A DNA stretch of 64,000 bases from Nesterenkonia halotolerans (GTDB taxonomy: Bacteria; Actinomycetota; Actinomycetes; Actinomycetales; Micrococcaceae). Below, piece after piece: positions 62,107 to 64,000 of the stretch. The translations under genes and the position numbers were made by a program. Numbering within the stretch: the first letter of the stretch is position 1; the number at the start of each line of letters is the position of its first letter. The stretch is taken from contig NZ_JADBEE010000001.1 in assembly GCF_014874065.1 (NCBI RefSeq), positions 1,364,001-1,428,000 of the forward strand, given 5' to 3'. Below the pieces are notes generated by a model. The model was not told the origin of the DNA. It ran no database searches and worked only from the letters and a program-made list of their open reading frames with translations.

Positions 62107-62901
62107 GTGGACTGGTTAGATCAACAGCAGCAGTACTTCGAGACGCTGCAGAACTTCGGGCCCAGACTCTGGGACGGGTTCCTGCTCACCGTGCAGCTCA
62201 CCCTGGTCGGAGCGGCGCTCGCCTTCGTGCTTGCAGTGATCCTGGGCCTCATGGCCGGGAGCCCCAATCTCTGGCTGCGGGGGCCGGCGCGGGTCATCAT
62301 CGAATTCTTCCGCGGCACCTCGCTGCTCGTGCAGCTGTTCTGGGTGTACTACGTCCTGCCGCTCTTCGGGCTGACCCTGGAGAGCGCCTTCACCGTGGGC
62401 GTGATCGCCCTCGGCGTGAACTACGGAGCGTACGGCGCAGAGGCCGTCCGGGCCTCGCTGACCTCGGTCTCTTCGGGACAGTGGGAAGCCACCGTCGCAC
62501 TCTCCATGTCCTGGCCGCATAAGATCCGCCGGATCATCTTCCCGCAGGCCTGGGCGTTGATGATCCCCTCCCTGGCGAACCTGCTGGTGCACCTGATGAA
62601 GGGCTCGGCCATCGTCTACATCGTCGGGCTCAATGACTTTCAGTGGGAGCTCGATCAGCTGCGCCGAGTCACCGACGCCTGGTTCTCCTACGCCTTCATC
62701 GGTCTCATCGCCTATTTCCTGTTCGCACTGATCCTCACCCTGGGGATGCGGCTCCTCGAGATACGCGCCAAGCACCGGCTCGGCCAGGGGCCGACCCTGC
62801 GGGAGATCCTCTCACCAGCACCGAAGATGCCCATCGCTTCAGCGCACCCCGGCTCGACTCCGAGTCTGTTCGTCGGAAAGAATCCAGGGGGGCAGGGATG
62901 A
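62107..62901 (+). CDS. ehuC: Ectoine/hydroxyectoine ABC transporter permease EhuC
   Basis: A 264-residue polar-amino-acid-type permease of the His/Glu/Gln/Arg family, starting at GTG. Hydrophobic segments begin at LWDGFLLTVQLTLVGAALAFVLAV. The coupling-loop motif is SLTSVSSGQWEATVALSMSWPHKIRRIIFPQA, and EFFRGTSLLVQLFWVYY is conserved. It lies 99 bp after ehuB and overlaps ehuD by four bases. The last roughly 30 residues are a Pro/Ser-rich tail. Confidence 0.85.
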   Translation: MDWLDQQQQYFETLQNFGPRLWDGFLLTVQLTLVGAALAFVLAVILGLMAGSPNLWLRGPARVIIEFFRGTSLLVQLFWVYYVLPLFGLTLESAFTVGVIALGVNYGAYGAEAVRASLTSVSSGQWEATVALSMSWPHKIRRIIFPQAWALMIPSLANLLVHLMKGSAIVYIVGLNDFQWELDQLRRVTDAWFSYAFIGLIAYFLFALILTLGMRLLEIRAKHRLGQGPTLREILSPAPKMPIASAHPGSTPSLFVGKNPGGQG

Positions 62902-63599
62902 ACACATTGACTCCACTCTTCACCGCGCAGCCTTCCGGCGAGTCCACCGGCAACGTCTGGGACTGGGACTTCGCCCTCGAGATCTTCCCGGAGATCCTGA
63001 CCGCCTTCATCCAGGTCACCCTCCTGGTGACCGTGGTCGGCACGGCCATTGCGGCGACCCTCGGTCTGGTCATCGCGATCCTGATCCGTGTCCTGCCCGG
63101 TCCGCTGGCCTTCATCGTGCGCTGGGCGGCCAACTTCATCCGCATGACCCCGATCGTGGTCCAGCTCCTGGTGCTCTATTACGGCTTCACCTGGATGGAC
63201 CCGCTGCTGATCGGATTCATCGTCTTCGGCATCCACTACGCGACCTATATGTCCGAGGTCTACCGCGCCGGAATCGATTCCGTTCCCAAGGGACAGTGGG
63301 AGGCCACCAAGGCGCTCTCGATGAGCGCCGGCCGGACCTGGCGTCGTGTGATCATCCCGCAGGCGCTGCGCTCCACCATTCCCTCGCTGGGCAACTATGC
63401 GATCTCGATGTTCAAGGACACCCCGTTCCTCTTCGTCATCTCGGTGGCGGAGATGGTCCTCGTCGCCCAGACGGTCGGAGGGCAGACCTTCCGCTACACC
63501 GAAGCCATCACCATCGCCGGCCTGATCTTCCTCGCCGCCAGCTACCCCACAGCACTGCTGATCAACCGTCTGGAGAAGCGCCTTGCCTACGCCAACTGA
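62898..63599 (+). CDS. ehuD: Ectoine/hydroxyectoine ABC transporter permease EhuD
   Basis: A 233-residue permease partner of EhuC. FIRMTPIVVQLLVLYYGF and SVPKGQWEATKALSMSAGRTWRRVIIPQALRS (the EAA-type loop) are diagnostic. The ATG overlaps the ehuC stop (ATGA). The longer frame starting in ehuC was rejected. The 3' end overlaps the start of ehuA by 17 bp. Confidence 0.86.
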   Translation: MNTLTPLFTAQPSGESTGNVWDWDFALEIFPEILTAFIQVTLLVTVVGTAIAATLGLVIAILIRVLPGPLAFIVRWAANFIRMTPIVVQLLVLYYGFTWMDPLLIGFIVFGIHYATYMSEVYRAGIDSVPKGQWEATKALSMSAGRTWRRVIIPQALRSTIPSLGNYAISMFKDTPFLFVISVAEMVLVAQTVGGQTFRYTEAITIAGLIFLAASYPTALLINRLEKRLAYAN

Positions 63600-64000
63600 T
63601 CCCGAAAATCCGGTCATCGAGTTCGTCGATGTCGAGAAGCGTTTCGGCAGCAACACCGTCCTGAAGGACCTGAACTTCTCGGTCCGCCGCGGCGAAAGGG
63701 TCACGCTCATCGGCCCCTCTGGCTCGGGCAAGACCACGATCCTGCGTCTGGTGATGACGCTGGAGGAGCTCACCGGTGGCTACATCTTCGTCGACGGCGA
63801 GCCGCTGACCCATCGCGAGAAGGACGGCAAGCGCGTCCCTGTCTCCGCCAAGGAGCAGAAGCACCTGCGCACCCGGATCGGCATGGTCTTCCAGCAGTTC
63901 AACCTGTTCCCGAACATGACGGTGCTGGAGAACATCATCGAAGCTCCCATCCATGTGCTGGGGCAGTCGAAATCCGAGGCGACCGCGAAGGCGCACTCGC
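63583..64000 (+). CDS. ehuA: Ectoine/hydroxyectoine ABC transporter ATPase EhuA (5' part, runs off the window)
   Basis: An incomplete ABC ATPase. The frame opens at TTG 63583, with GGAGAAG upstream and inside ehuD, and runs without a stop to the window end (139 codons). Walker A is IGPSGSGKTTILRLVM and the Q-loop is GMVFQQFNLFPNMTVLENI, typical of polar-amino-acid ATPases. The signature motif and Walker B lie beyond the edge. The start codon is inferred from the reading frame. Confidence 0.82.
   Translation, partial: MPTPTDPENPVIEFVDVEKRFGSNTVLKDLNFSVRRGERVTLIGPSGSGKTTILRLVMTLEELTGGYIFVDGEPLTHREKDGKRVPVSAKEQKHLRTRIGMVFQQFNLFPNMTVLENIIEAPIHVLGQSKSEATAKAHS

Overview
The window is GC-rich DNA with GTG/TTG starts, tightly overlapping genes and operons on both strands. 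The gene families point to an actinobacterium: a SAM-IV riboswitch, an actinobacterial-type paa catabolon, an Lrp-controlled branched-chain 2-oxoacid dehydrogenase, and a dnaX-recR pair. A Micrococcaceae-like organism (for example Nesterenkonia or Arthrobacter relatives) is my inference. The ectoine-type ABC importer at the right edge would suit a salt-exposed lifestyle. I see no prophage, insertion sequence, CRISPR array, toxin-antitoxin pair or defence island.

Layout, left to right. 0.2-7.9 kb: a leftward purine/ureide operon (formamidase-like, amidase, uraD, pucG, allC, RpiR regulator, uraH, uricase). 8.0-10.85 kb: metY-metX behind a SAM-IV riboswitch. 10.9-13.2 kb: an orphan lipoprotein flanked by two copies of a nested palindromic repeat, then an FAD-linked 2-hydroxyacid dehydrogenase. 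13.1-16.5 kb: an FAD/NAD(P)-binding protein, tRNA-Ser(GCT) and an SDR-type protein. 16.6-19.1 kb: paaI, paaK and a TetR regulator. 19.5-23.1 kb: flotillin, MerR regulator, MFS exporter. 23.2-27.9 kb: paaABCDE and paaG. 28.2-32.3 kb: AraC regulator divergent from a GMC oxidoreductase and an aldehyde dehydrogenase. 32.5-34.1 kb: an OpgB-like phosphoglycerol transferase. 34.3-42.1 kb: paaZ, an AcuI-like reductase, an Lrp regulator and the divergent bkdABC-type operon. 42.2-43.1 kb: a DUF1989 protein. 43.2-48.5 kb: glpK, glpF, glpD and a divergent SorC-type regulator. 48.6-51.6 kb: a beta-oxidation operon (paaJ, paaF and paaH-like). 51.7-54.6 kb: a TrpXYZ-like ABC importer. 54.7-57.3 kb: an MHS-family transporter divergent from an acyltransferase. 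57.4-60.8 kb: dnaX and recR. 61.1-64 kb: ehuBCD and the start of ehuA.

How the genes work together. The window encodes every enzyme needed to take phenylacetate to acetyl-CoA and succinyl-CoA (PaaK, PaaABCDE, PaaG, PaaZ, PaaJ, PaaF, PaaH, with PaaI as proofreading thioesterase), split over four transcription units. A shared 20-bp palindrome (consensus ACTGACCGATCGGTCGGTAA) lies before each of the four units and also between the MHS transporter and the acyltransferase. This makes a TetR-controlled regulon likely and suggests the transporter as an uptake system for the same pathway. The purine operon covers urate to ureidoglycine, but allantoinase is not in the window.

The most unusual non-coding feature is a family of three roughly 70-75 bp nested palindromes (10.9, 11.6 and 32.4 kb) whose outer stems vary by compensatory changes. 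A 20-nt poly-C run between paaA and paaB, a 4 x 15 bp repeat after the tetR gene, and 10-bp-phased half-sites before pucG are also worth checking.
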